Origin: Brachybacterium saurashtrense | GTDB taxonomy: Bacteria; Actinomycetota; Actinomycetes; Actinomycetales; Dermabacteraceae | NCBI RefSeq assembly: GCF_003355475.1 | Contig: NZ_CP031356.1 | Location: 2,418,001 to 2,482,000 of the forward strand | Direction: 5' to 3' | Length of the DNA: 64,000 bases | In this document: piece after piece, positions 54,135 through 63,086 of the stretch | Numbering within the stretch: the stretch's first letter is position 1 | Layout of the letters: each line of letters starts with the position of its first letter | The notes under the pieces: generated by a model | What the model saw: the letters and a program-made list of their open reading frames with translations, nothing else | Database searches by the model: none | Told to the model about the DNA's origin: nothing | Translations under genes and position numbers: made by a program

Positions 54135-56038
54135 CCGCGACCGTGCCTCCGCCGCCCGTCGGCACCCGGCTGGACTCCCTGGCCTCGCTGCGCCACGTGC
54201 TCACGGGATGGCGGGCCTGGTACGCGCTGACCCTGGGCTGGAACGTGGTGGTGCATCTCAGCGCCGCCCTCGGCGCCGGGGCCGCGGCCTACACCGTCGC
54301 CGCCGCCGTGCGCGGCGCCGCCCCGGGCGATCTGCTGCTGCCGGCGTTGCTGGTGCTCGTGGCGACGCTGCTGCGCGCGGTGGGGCTCTGGCAGGAGTCC
54401 TACACCAGCCACGACCTCTCCTTCCGGGTGATGGCGCGCGTGCGGCACTGGATCCTCGGGGCCCTGTCCCGGGTCGCCCCGGCCGGGCTCACCGGCCGCC
54501 GGCGCGGCGACCTCGCCGGCATCGCCCTGCACGACTCCGAGGCGCTGGAGATCTTCCTCGCCCACACCTCGCTCTACCGGATCGGACGCTTCCTGGCGAC
54601 GCCGCTGATCCTCGTGGGCCTGGCGCTGATCGACCTGCCCTCGGCGCTGGTGTGCGTGCCCTTCCTGCTGGCGCTGCTGGCGATCCCGGCGCTCACCCGC
54701 CGCGCCGCCCTGCGCGAGGGCGAGCGCACGCGGAGGGTGCTGACCGCCATGGCGGCCGACACCCAGGAGAACGTGGGCGCGGTGAGGGAGATCGTCGCCT
54801 TCGGCCTGGTCGCCGAGCGGAAGGCGCGGCTCGAGCGCCTCCAGGACGAGCTGCTGGTCTCGCGCACCCGGACCGTCACCCGCACCGGGGTGGAATCCGC
54901 GGCGGCCGGGATCGCGGCGGCGCTGCTCGCGGTCGCGGTGACCGCCGTGGGGGTGGTGCAGGTCGAGGCCGGGCGGCTGGAGCTGGTGTGGCTGCCGGTG
55001 GCGGTGGCGGTCGCCGCCGCGAGCCCGTCGGCGATCCAGCAGTGGATCTCCACCAGCCGGCACACCGGCCACACCGCCGCGGCCGCCCGCCGCATCGAGC
55101 AGGTGCTCGAGGCCCCGGACCCGCTCCCCCTCACGCCCGCGCCCGACGGGGCCCGGCCTGCCTCGGCACCGGGGCCCGAGGCCGACAGCCCCACGCCCCG
55201 CGCCCCCGTGACCGACGGCCCCGCACCCGACAGCACCGCGCCGTCCGGCCCCGCGCCGGCCGACCTGGTGCTCGAGGAGGTCAGCTTCCGCTGGCCCGGC
55301 GCGCCCGCCCCCGCGGTGGACCGCGTCTCCCTGCGGATCGACGCGGGCGAGACGGTGGCCCTGGCCGGGCGCAGCGGCGCCGGGAAGTCGACGCTCGCCC
55401 AGCTGCTGGCCCGCTGGTACGACCCGGAGGCCGGGCGCCTCACCCTCGGCGGCCGCGACCTGCGCACCCTCCCCCTGGCGACGCTGCGCAGACGGGTGCG
55501 GCTGATCCCCCAGGATCCGCACCTGTTCGCCGAGACCGTGCGGGAGAACCTGCTGCTGGCCGCGACGGACGAGGCCCACGAGCGCAGCCTCGACGACGCG
55601 TCGCTGTGGGCCGCGCTCGAGGCCGTCGGCGCCCGCGACCTGGTGGAGCGCCTGCCGCAGGGCCTGGACACGGTGCTCGCCGATCACGGCCGCAGCCTCT
55701 CCGGCGGCGAGCGCCAGCGCCTCGCCCTCGCCCGGGCCGCCCTCCACCCCGGGGACGTGCTGGTGCTGGACGAGTCCGTCAGCCAGCTCGACACCGGCTC
55801 CGCCGCCGCCGTCCAGGACGCGTTCGCCCACGCCGGCCGCACCACCGTGGTGATCGCCCACCGCCTGGTGACCCTGCTGCGCGCCCCGCGGATCCTCGTG
55901 CTCGAGCACGGCCGGGTGGTGGGCGACGGCACGCACGACGCACTGCTCGAGACCTGCCCCGCCTACCGCGCACTGGTGGAGCCGCAGCTCCGGCACGCAC
56001 GGGCGGGCGCGGGCGCTGCGGAAGGGAGCGGGGGATGA
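54131..56038 (+). CDS. ABC exporter-fold half transporter, second subunit
   Basis: 635 aa, ATG overlapping the previous stop by 4 nt. TMD about 30-320; a Pro/Ala-rich linker of about 50 residues (330-380); NBD with GRSGAGKST, LSGGERQRLALARAAL and IAHRLVTLLRAPRILVLEHG. The Walker B/D-loop reads LVLDESVSQLD instead of DEATSALD, keeping the catalytic Glu. Forms a heterodimer with the preceding subunit. Confidence 0.87.
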   Translation: MTATVPPPPVGTRLDSLASLRHVLTGWRAWYALTLGWNVVVHLSAALGAGAAAYTVAAAVRGAAPGDLLLPALLVLVATLLRAVGLWQESYTSHDLSFRVMARVRHWILGALSRVAPAGLTGRRRGDLAGIALHDSEALEIFLAHTSLYRIGRFLATPLILVGLALIDLPSALVCVPFLLALLAIPALTRRAALREGERTRRVLTAMAADTQENVGAVREIVAFGLVAERKARLERLQDELLVSRTRTVTRTGVESAAAGIAAALLAVAVTAVGVVQVEAGRLELVWLPVAVAVAAASPSAIQQWISTSRHTGHTAAAARRIEQVLEAPDPLPLTPAPDGARPASAPGPEADSPTPRAPVTDGPAPDSTAPSGPAPADLVLEEVSFRWPGAPAPAVDRVSLRIDAGETVALAGRSGAGKSTLAQLLARWYDPEAGRLTLGGRDLRTLPLATLRRRVRLIPQDPHLFAETVRENLLLAATDEAHERSLDDASLWAALEAVGARDLVERLPQGLDTVLADHGRSLSGGERQRLALARAALHPGDVLVLDESVSQLDTGSAAAVQDAFAHAGRTTVVIAHRLVTLLRAPRILVLEHGRVVGDGTHDALLETCPAYRALVEPQLRHARAGAGAAEGSGG

Positions 56039-57174
56039 GCATCGCGCACGACGCCCGCCCCTCGGCCCCGGGCCCCACGCCGCGCACCCCCGGCCGGCCC
56101 GGCACGCCCCGCAGCGCACGGCAGCGGCGCCGACGCCGCACGGGACTGCTCGGCCTGCTGCTCGTGGCGGCGCTGTGCTTGCTGGTGGTGCTCTCCGGCG
56201 CGATCGGCGCCGTGGAGGTGAGCGCGGGGCAGTCGGCCCGGATCGTCGCCGGCCACCTGCTGCCGGGGATGCCGTGGATGCACGACGGTTCGCTGACGGC
56301 GCTGCAGGACCAGGCGGTGTGGCAGTTCCGCCTCCCGCGGGCGCTGCTGGCCGGCCTGTCCGGTGCCGGGCTCGCCCTGGCCGGAGCGCTGATGCAGGTC
56401 ACCGTGCGCAATCCGCTCGCCGAGCCCTACATCCTGGGGGTCTCCTCGGGGGCGGGCGTCGGCGCCGTGCTGGTGATCGTTCTCGGCTCCGCCGCCCTGG
56501 GAGGCCTCTCGCTGCACGTCGCCGCCTTCGTCGGCGCGCTGCTGGCCTGCCTCGCCGTGGTGGTGCTGGCGCGCCGGGACGGGGTCCTCTCCCCCACCCG
56601 GATGATCCTCGCCGGCGTGGCGCTGGGGTCCCTGCTCAGCGCGGTCACCAGCTATCTCACCCTCACCAGCGAGGCGCAGAACGTGGTGGGCGTGATGTTC
56701 TTCCTGCTCGGCAGCGTCTCCGCGGCCACCATGGGGCAGCTGGTCGCCCCGGCGGCCGCGCTCGCGATCGCCTGCCTCGCCGCCGCGCTGCTGGCGCGGC
56801 CGCTGAACGCCCTGATGACCGGGGATGACTCCGCCGCCGCCCTGGGCGTGGACGCGCAGCGCATGCGCGGGGTGCTGCTCGTGCTCTCCTCGCTGCTGAC
56901 GGGCACGGTGGTCGCGGTCGCGGGCGGGATCGGCTTCGTGGGGCTGGTGGTCCCCCACGTCGCGCGGATGCTCGTGGGCGCCGACCACCGCCGGATGCTC
57001 CCGGTGACCGTGCTCGGCGGAGCGGTGTTCCTGATGGCGGCGGATCTGCTGGCGCGCACGGTCGCCCGGCCCACCGAGGTGCCGCTGGGGATCCTCACGG
57101 CCGTCGTCGGTGCGCCGTTCTTCCTGTGGCTGATGCGCCGCGGCGGCGCCGAGCGCGCGGGGTACGGCCGATGA
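56035..57174 (+). CDS. FecCD-family metal/siderophore ABC permease
   Basis: 379 aa. Basic N-terminal tail (about 1-34) then eight to ten helices. WQFRLPRALLAGLSGAGLALAGALMQVTVRNPLAEPYILGVSSGAG, GVMFFLLGSVS, AAALGVDAQRMRG and GGIGFVGLVVPHVARMLVGADHRRMLPVT are the FecCD/BtuC signatures. It carries a metal chelate or cofactor across the membrane. Both ends overlap neighbours by 4 nt. Confidence 0.93.
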   Translation: MSIAHDARPSAPGPTPRTPGRPGTPRSARQRRRRRTGLLGLLLVAALCLLVVLSGAIGAVEVSAGQSARIVAGHLLPGMPWMHDGSLTALQDQAVWQFRLPRALLAGLSGAGLALAGALMQVTVRNPLAEPYILGVSSGAGVGAVLVIVLGSAALGGLSLHVAAFVGALLACLAVVVLARRDGVLSPTRMILAGVALGSLLSAVTSYLTLTSEAQNVVGVMFFLLGSVSAATMGQLVAPAAALAIACLAAALLARPLNALMTGDDSAAALGVDAQRMRGVLLVLSSLLTGTVVAVAGGIGFVGLVVPHVARMLVGADHRRMLPVTVLGGAVFLMAADLLARTVARPTEVPLGILTAVVGAPFFLWLMRRGGAERAGYGR

Positions 57175-58079
57175 GGATCGAGATCGAGGACGTCACCGTC
57201 GCGCTCGGCGGGCACGAGGTGGTGCGCGGGGTCTCGCTCGAGGTCCCCACCGGGACGGTGCTGGGGCTCGTGGGCCCCAACGGGTCGGGCAAGTCCTCCC
57301 TGCTGCGCACCCTGTACCGGGCCGTCGTGCCGCGCGAGGGAGCGGTGCGCGTGGGCGGCCGGGACGTGCGCGCGATGCGCGGCCGCGAGAGCGCCCGGAC
57401 CCTTGCCGTCATGCTCCAGGACGCCCCCGCGGAGTTCGACCTCAGCGTCGAGGAGACGGTGATGCTGGGCCGCGGCCCCCACCATCCGACCTTCGGCCGG
57501 GACACGGCCGAGGATCTCGAGGTGGTCGCCGCGGCGATGGCGCGCACCGGGATCGCCGACCTCGCCGACCGCATGATCGCCACCCTCTCCGGCGGTCAGC
57601 GGCAGCGCGTGATGCTGGCCCGCGCCCTGGCCCAGCAGGCGCCCGTGCTGGTGCTCGACGAGCCCAGCAACCACCTCGACATCAGCCACCAGCACGAGCT
57701 GATGAGCACGGTGCGCGACCTCGGCGGCACCACGCTCGCGGCGCTGCACGACCTGACCCTCGCCGCCCAGTACTGCGACCGCGTGGCGGTGCTGGAACAG
57801 GGACGCCTCGTCGCCGTCGGCCCGCCCGCCGAGGTGCTCACGCCCGCGCTGATCCGACGCACCTTCCACGTCCACGCGCGCGTCCTCACCGGCTCTCCCC
57901 ATCCCGTCTTCGCCTTCCGGCGCGCCGGCGCGGAGGACCCGTCCGCCGCCGAGGCGACCCCGACCCCGACCCCGACCGACACGACCACGCCGACCGCTCC
58001 GATGTCCCTGCCCACCCCGACCACTCCGACCGCCCCCACCGCCCCGAGCACCGAGAGAGAAAGCAGCCCGCACCGATGA
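57171..58079 (+). CDS. FecE-type ABC ATPase
   Basis: 302 aa from ATG 57171. GPNGSGKSSLLRTLYR, LQDAPAEFDLSVEETVMLGRGPHH, LSGGQRQRVMLARAL, VLVLDEPSNHLDI and LHDLTLAAQYCDR match siderophore/B12 importer ATPases. The last 50 residues are Thr/Pro/Ala repeats encoded by ACCCCGACC-type repeats (about 57957-58050), likely disordered. Drives the permease encoded upstream. Confidence 0.93.
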   Translation: MRIEIEDVTVALGGHEVVRGVSLEVPTGTVLGLVGPNGSGKSSLLRTLYRAVVPREGAVRVGGRDVRAMRGRESARTLAVMLQDAPAEFDLSVEETVMLGRGPHHPTFGRDTAEDLEVVAAAMARTGIADLADRMIATLSGGQRQRVMLARALAQQAPVLVLDEPSNHLDISHQHELMSTVRDLGGTTLAALHDLTLAAQYCDRVAVLEQGRLVAVGPPAEVLTPALIRRTFHVHARVLTGSPHPVFAFRRAGAEDPSAAEATPTPTPTDTTTPTAPMSLPTPTTPTAPTAPSTERESSPHR

Positions 58080-59119
58080 CCCCTCGCCCCCACCACCTCC
58101 TCCTCCACCCCCGGCCCGAGGTCCGCTCCCACTCCCGCTCCCGTGCGGCGGCGCTCGCACTCACCGCCCTGCTGCTGGCCGGATGCGGCAGCGGGGTCAC
58201 CACGCAGGACGCGACCCCCGACCCCGCCGCCGCGCTCACGCTCGAGAACTGCGGGCGCGAGGTCGTCGTCGACGCGGCGCCGACGGCGATCGTCGGCATG
58301 CACCCCGCACAGACCGAGCTGCTGCTGCGCCTGGGGCTCGCCGACCGGATGGCGGGGCAGGCGCAGGCCGCGGCGCAGGCCCTTCCCGAGGACGTCGCCC
58401 CGCTCGCCGCGGACGTCCCGGTGCTCGGCGAGGTGGCCCCGCCCAGCCGCGAGGAGCTGCTAGCCGTGGAGCCGGACTTCGTCTACGCACCCACCACCTA
58501 CGAGTTCTCCGCCGAGCAGGGCTTCGCCTCGCTCGACCAGCTCGAGCAGAGCGGCGCCGCGGTGTACGTCGCGACCGGCGGCTGCGCCGACCGGCGGATG
58601 ACCGGCGAGGTCACGGACCTGTTCGAGGATCTGACCGCTCTCGGGGAGGCCTTCGACGTCCAGGACGAGGCGGAGCAGCTGATCGCGGAGGGCCGGGCGG
58701 ACCTCGAGGCCGTCGAGGAGGCCACCGCCGAGGTCGCCCCGCTGCGCGTGGCCCAGGTGTACTACGAGGGCGGCACCCTGCAGGCGATCGGGGCGGGCAT
58801 CGAGCACGACATCCTGCTGCGCGCGGGCGCGGATCCCGTCCACTCCCCCGAGCAGGAGGCGTTCTCCGACTTCTTCGCCGCACCCCTCACCCCCGAGGCG
58901 CTCGCCGCCGAGGCGCCGGACGCGATCGTGTTCGCCGCCTACGACGAGGAGCACGAGGCCGCGACCCGTGAATACCTCACCACCACCTTCCCCGACATGC
59001 CCGCGGTCGCGGAGGACCGCCTGATCGCGGTCTCCACCGCGGACATGTTCCCCGGCACGCTCGGCAACATCTCCGCCGTCGAGCAGATCGCCGCCGCGCT
59101 CTACCCCGAGCAGTTCTGA
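58076..59119 (+). CDS. Substrate-binding lipoprotein for the FecCD importer
   Basis: 347 aa. Signal peptide with lipobox LLLAGCGS. Class III binding protein: LENCGREVVVDAAPTAIVGMHPAQTELLLRLGLADRMAGQAQ, REELLAVEPDFVYAP, VAQVYYEGGTLQAIGAGIEHDILLRAG and PDAIVFAAYDEEH. The TLENCG opening is shared by actinobacterial iron-complex binding proteins and by the group proposed as F420-0 transporters (TIGR03868), so the ligand stays open. CobW and the Zur-like box favour a zinc-related ligand. Confidence 0.88.
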   Translation: MTPRPHHLLLHPRPEVRSHSRSRAAALALTALLLAGCGSGVTTQDATPDPAAALTLENCGREVVVDAAPTAIVGMHPAQTELLLRLGLADRMAGQAQAAAQALPEDVAPLAADVPVLGEVAPPSREELLAVEPDFVYAPTTYEFSAEQGFASLDQLEQSGAAVYVATGGCADRRMTGEVTDLFEDLTALGEAFDVQDEAEQLIAEGRADLEAVEEATAEVAPLRVAQVYYEGGTLQAIGAGIEHDILLRAGADPVHSPEQEAFSDFFAAPLTPEALAAEAPDAIVFAAYDEEHEAATREYLTTTFPDMPAVAEDRLIAVSTADMFPGTLGNISAVEQIAAALYPEQF

Positions 59120-59164
59120 GCTGCGCGGGACCGGACCGCCGAGACCACGAAGGGGCAGTCGCCC

Positions 59165-60205
59165 ATGACGCCGCCGCGCGTTCCCGTCATCGCCCTGACC
59201 GGATTCCTGGGGGCGGGCAAGACCACCGTGCTGAACTCGATCCTGCGCGCGCCCGGCGCCCGGTTCGGCGTCGCGGTCAACGACTTCGGGGCGATCAACG
59301 TCGACGCCGCGCTCATCACGGGCCAGATCGACGAGGCGGCCTCGATCGCGGGAGGCTGCCTGTGCTGCATGCCCGAAAGCGATGAGCTCGACAGGGCGCT
59401 CGAGACGCTCTCCGATCCCCGCCTGCGCCTGGACGCGATCCTCGTGGAGGCCAGCGGCGTCGCGGAACCGCTCGCGGTGTCGCGGCTGGTGCGCTTCTCC
59501 GCGGCGGAGCGCACTCGGCCGGGCGGCGTGATCGAGATGGTCGACGCCCTCTCCTACTTCGACACGGTGGATCGAGCCGGGCCCGGAGGGCACCGTGGGG
59601 AGCCGCCGGCGCGCTTCGCCGCCGCCTCCCTCGTGGTGCTCACCAAGACGGCGCTGCTGGCCGACGGCGAGCGCGAGCGCGTCATCGCGGAGATCACGGC
59701 CCGCATCCGCCTCCGCAGCGAGGAGGTCCCGATCCTCGAGGCGCCGCACGGGAGGATCGATCCCGAGCTGGTGGCCGACATCGCCCAGGCCGAGGATCCC
59801 CCGGACCAGCTCCCGCTCGCGGCCGTCACCCGGCAGGCCCGCGCCGAGGCCGACCCGCACCAGCACGTCCACGCCGACGCCGTCACCGTGCGCGCCCCCG
59901 GGCCGGTGGACGCCGGCGCCGTGCTCGACCTGTTCGAGTCGCCGCCGCCCGGGGTGTACCGCCTCAAGGGCACGATCACGGTGAGCACCCCGCGCGGGGC
60001 GCGGCACTACGTGATGCACCTGGTGGGCCGGCACGTCCACGTGGCCTCCCGGCCGGCCGGGGGCGAGGACGGCCTGGTCGCGATCGGCATGGATCTGGAT
60101 GCCGCGCAGGTGCGGGCACGGCTCGCCGCCGCGCTGCAGGAGGCGAGCGCCTCACCTGCGGCCGGGCTGCGCCGCCTGATCCGGCTCCGCCGGCTCAGCG
60201 AGTGA
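59165..60205 (+). CDS. CobW/COG0523 metallochaperone GTPase
   Basis: 346 aa. GFLGAGKTTVLN (P-loop), GGCLCCM (CxCC zinc/cobalt motif), LVEASGVAEPLAV and the CobW_C domain. The base-recognition motif reads VVLTKTALL where most members have NKxD, so the usual Asp is missing. A His-rich stretch DPHQHVHAD (about 235-243) could bind metal. COG0523 proteins under Zur deliver zinc during starvation. The gene begins 45 nt after the binding-protein gene, last in the operon. Confidence 0.9.
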   Translation: MTPPRVPVIALTGFLGAGKTTVLNSILRAPGARFGVAVNDFGAINVDAALITGQIDEAASIAGGCLCCMPESDELDRALETLSDPRLRLDAILVEASGVAEPLAVSRLVRFSAAERTRPGGVIEMVDALSYFDTVDRAGPGGHRGEPPARFAAASLVVLTKTALLADGERERVIAEITARIRLRSEEVPILEAPHGRIDPELVADIAQAEDPPDQLPLAAVTRQARAEADPHQHVHADAVTVRAPGPVDAGAVLDLFESPPPGVYRLKGTITVSTPRGARHYVMHLVGRHVHVASRPAGGEDGLVAIGMDLDAAQVRARLAAALQEASASPAAGLRRLIRLRRLSE

Positions 60206-60214
60206 GCGAACCGC

Positions 60215-61102
60215 TCACAGCACCGAGGCGAGGAACCCCTTCAGCCGCTCGGACTCCGGGCTGTCGATGACCTGCTCGGGGGCGCCCTGCTCGACGATCA
60301 TGCCCTCGTCCATGAACACCACCTGGTCGGCGACCTCGCGGGCGAAGCCCATCTCGTGGGTCACCACCACCATGGTCATGCCGTCGGCCGCGAGGTCCTT
60401 GAGCACCGCGAGCACCTCGGAGACCAGCTCCGGGTCCAGGGCGCTGGTGGGCTCGTCGAAGAGCATCAGCTCGGGGTCCATCGCGAGCGCCCGGGCGATC
60501 GCGACGCGCTGCTGCTGCCCGCCGGAGAGCTCGGAGGGGTAGTGGTCGGCGCGGTCGCCGAGGCCCACCCGCTCCAGCAGCTCCCGGGCCTTCTTCTCCG
60601 CCGCGGCCTTGGGCAGGCCGCGCACCTGCACGGGCGCTTCCATCACGTTGCCCAGCGCCGTGAGGTGCGGGAAGAGGTGGAAGCGCTGGAACACCATCCC
60701 GATGCGGGAGCGCTGGGCGGCGATCCGGGCGGGGCGGAGCTTCTGCCAGCGGCCGTCCGGCAGCGGGTCGGGCTCGTACCCCTGCACCTCGCCGTCGATG
60801 AGCACCCGCCCGGCGGTGGGCTCCTCGAGCTGGTTCAGGCAGCGCAGCAGCGTGGACTTGCCGGAGCCGGAGGGGCCCACCAGCACGGCCACCTCGCCGG
60901 CGCGCACGGTGAGGTCGCAGCCCTTCAGCACGTGCAGGTCCCCGAAGGACTTGTGGAGGCTCTCCGCCTGGATCACCACGCGGGGCGCGGGAGCAGCGGG
61001 CGCAGCGGGAGCGGGAGCAGCGTCGCTGCCGGCCGCGCCGGGGCCGGCGGGGGCCGCGTCCGGAGTCCGGGGGGTCTGGGGGTTCTGCGGGTCCTGGGTC
61101 AT
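60215..61102 (-). CDS. Polar amino-acid ABC transporter ATPase
   Basis: 295 aa. A 40-residue Ala/Pro-rich leader, then [94 protein letters not shown] and [20 protein letters not shown]. This is the GlnQ/HisP group. Its start overlaps the permease stop by 1 nt. Ends convergently with the CobW gene. Confidence 0.94.
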   Translation of the reverse strand: MTQDPQNPQTPRTPDAAPAGPGAAGSDAAPAPAAPAAPAPRVVIQAESLHKSFGDLHVLKGCDLTVRAGEVAVLVGPSGSGKSTLLRCLNQLEEPTAGRVLIDGEVQGYEPDPLPDGRWQKLRPARIAAQRSRIGMVFQRFHLFPHLTALGNVMEAPVQVRGLPKAAAEKKARELLERVGLGDRADHYPSELSGGQQQRVAIARALAMDPELMLFDEPTSALDPELVSEVLAVLKDLAADGMTMVVVTHEMGFAREVADQVVFMDEGMIVEQGAPEQVIDSPESERLKGFLASVL

Positions 61103-62082
61103 CACAGCTCCACCTCCGGGAGCGGGTTCTTCGGAGTGGTGCCGGCGCTGTTCACGGCGGCCTGGCGGGAGCGCCCGCCGCGTCCGCCCCGGGCAGGGGT
61201 GCGGGCGTCGAAGCCGCGGCCGAAGTAGCGCTCGAGGTAGTGCTGGCCCACCATCAGCACCGAGGTGATCGCGAGGTACCACAGCGCCGCGACGATCAGC
61301 AGCGGGATCGGGGTGAACAGCTTGTTCGCGATGCCGTTGGTGGCGAAGGTGAGGTCGAGCGTGAAGGGCACCGCGAGCACTAGCGAGGTGGTCTTCAGCA
61401 TGCCGATGGTCTCGTTCCCCAACGGCGGCACGATCACCCGCATCGCCTGCGGCACGATGATGCGCCGCAGGATGGTGCCGTTGCTCATGCCCAGCGCCTT
61501 GGAGGCCTCCGTCTGCCCCTGGTCCACGGAGTTCAGGCCGGAGCGGATGATCTCGGCGAGGTAGGCCCCCTCGTTCAGGCCCAGCCCGATCACGGCGGCC
61601 CAGAACGCGGTGAGCAGGTCGCGGGTGGAGAAGCTCAGCAGCTCCGGCCCGAACGGCACGCCCACCACGATCTTGGGCACGATCACGGTGAACAGGCCCC
61701 AGAACACCAGCTGGGTGTACACCGGGATGCCGCGGAACACGAAGATGTACGCCCAGCTCACGCCGCGCAGCACGGGGTTGTCGCTGCGGCGCATCACGGC
61801 GGCGGTGAGGGCCACGACGGTGCCGAGCACCATCGACGCCACCGTGAGCAGCAGCGTCCAGCCCACGCCCTGGACCACCTTGACGTCCAGCAGGTAGGTG
61901 GCGACGGTGCCCCATTCGAGCACCGGGTTGCGCACCAGGAACACGGCGAGGGCGATCACCAGCAGGCCCACGACGACGGCGGAGATCCAGGTGCCGGGGC
62001 GCGGGGCCGCCTTGGCGCGGATCGGGGCGAAGGACTCCCCGGCGGGCGGGCCGGACGGGGTGGTGGTCTGGGTGGTGCTCAC
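61102..62082 (-). CDS. Polar amino-acid ABC transporter permease
   Basis: 326 aa from GTG 62082, overlapping the binding-protein stop (GTGA). [80 protein letters not shown] (the EAA loop) and [27 protein letters not shown] are HisMQ/GlnP signatures. A basic C-terminal tail follows. A single permease gene suggests a homodimer. Confidence 0.94.
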   Translation of the reverse strand: MSTTQTTTPSGPPAGESFAPIRAKAAPRPGTWISAVVVGLLVIALAVFLVRNPVLEWGTVATYLLDVKVVQGVGWTLLLTVASMVLGTVVALTAAVMRRSDNPVLRGVSWAYIFVFRGIPVYTQLVFWGLFTVIVPKIVVGVPFGPELLSFSTRDLLTAFWAAVIGLGLNEGAYLAEIIRSGLNSVDQGQTEASKALGMSNGTILRRIIVPQAMRVIVPPLGNETIGMLKTTSLVLAVPFTLDLTFATNGIANKLFTPIPLLIVAALWYLAITSVLMVGQHYLERYFGRGFDARTPARGGRGGRSRQAAVNSAGTTPKNPLPEVEL

Positions 62083-63011
62083 GGCTGGGGGTTCACTTCC
62101 GCGGTCGGGATCATGCCGGCGTCGTTGCCCCATGCAGCGAGGATCCGCTCCATGTGGCCGGTGTCGATGAGGTGCTGCAGGGCGGCGCGGAGCGCCTCGG
62201 CCAGCTCGGGCTGGTCCTTGGCGACCACGATGCCGTTTAGCGCCGACTCCTCGATCTCGCCGATCGCCTCGAGGGTCCCGCGGGAGCGGGCGATGGCGTA
62301 GGCGGTGACCGGGGAGTCGGCCATGAGGATGTCGCCCTTGCCGCCGGCCACGTTGGTGGCGGCGTCGGAGTTGGAGGTGTAGGCGAGCAGGTCGTAGGCC
62401 CGCTCCCCCGCGTCGCGGCACTCCTGGGAGCGCTCGAGGGACAGCTCCTCCTGGTAGGTGCCCACCTGGAGCGCGACCCGCTTGCCGCAGAGCTCGTCCG
62501 GGTGGATGTCGTAGGGGTTCCCGGCCTTGACGGCGTAGGAGATCCCGGCCGTGAAGTAGGAGACCATGCTGACGGCCTCGAGCCGTTCGGCGTTGATGGT
62601 GAAGCTCGAGATGCCCACGTCGTAGGTGGAGCCGACGGCGGGGATGATCTGCGCGAACACCGCCGCCTCGGTGCGGGTGGACAGCCCCAGCACGGCGCCG
62701 ACGGCGGCGAGGATGTCGATGTCGTAGCCCACGGCCTGCCCGTTCGAGCCGACGAACTCGCCCGGCGCGTAGTTCAGCGCCGCGCCGTTGACCAGCTCGC
62801 CCCGCTCCCGGATCGACTCCGGCACCAGGGCGGCGATCTCCGGGACCTCCTCGATGCCGGAGAGGTCCACCTCCGGCACCGTGTTCGACTCGGCGTCCAG
62901 GCGCTCGGAGGCGCGGGTGCAGGAGGCCAGCGCGGGCGTCAGCGCGGCGACGGCCAGGGCGAGCGGGGCGCCGCGCAGCAGGGTGCGGCGGCGAGGGCGG
63001 TGCGAAGTCAC
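62079..63011 (-). CDS. Amino-acid ABC transporter substrate-binding lipoprotein
   Basis: 310 aa from GTG 63011 ([12 protein letters not shown]); ATG 63038 and GTG 63044 are in frame but would place the palindrome at 63014-63028 inside the gene. Twin-Arg-like RRRTLLRG, then lipobox [11 protein letters not shown]_bac_3 fold: [73 protein letters not shown] and [16 protein letters not shown]. Ligand is probably a polar or basic amino acid. Confidence 0.9.
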   Translation of the reverse strand: MTSHRPRRRTLLRGAPLALAVAALTPALASCTRASERLDAESNTVPEVDLSGIEEVPEIAALVPESIRERGELVNGAALNYAPGEFVGSNGQAVGYDIDILAAVGAVLGLSTRTEAAVFAQIIPAVGSTYDVGISSFTINAERLEAVSMVSYFTAGISYAVKAGNPYDIHPDELCGKRVALQVGTYQEELSLERSQECRDAGERAYDLLAYTSNSDAATNVAGGKGDILMADSPVTAYAIARSRGTLEAIGEIEESALNGIVVAKDQPELAEALRAALQHLIDTGHMERILAAWGNDAGMIPTAEVNPQP

Positions 63012-63013
63012 CG

Positions 63014-63046
63014 ATGAATAGTATTCATGGCACTGCATGAACACAA
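63014..63046 (-). promoter_or_regulatory. Promoter with a 15-bp palindrome over the -10; leaderless amino-acid transporter mRNA
   Basis: Minus strand: TTGTGT (63046-63041), 17 bp, TACTAT (63023-63018); start of transcription falls at about 63011, the GTG codon. ATGAATA-C-TATTCAT (63028-63014) is a perfect 7-1-7 palindrome covering the -10, a repressor site by position. The remaining 40 nt to the next gene show nothing clear. Confidence 0.65.
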
Positions 63047-63086
63047 CTCGCTGAGGTGTGCTTCACCCGCCCCGAACGGCGCTGCC

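Noticed and set aside
52311..56038. CydDC thiol exporter
   Set aside because: The folds and some TMD motifs are CydDC-like, but there is no cydAB, and the operon continues into a FecBCD importer and CobW under a Zur/Fur-like box, so a metal or metallophore role is more consistent.
57957..58050. Tandem ACCCCGACC repeats as a regulatory element
   Set aside because: They are in frame within the ATPase gene and encode a Thr/Pro/Ala tail, so a coding low-complexity origin suffices.
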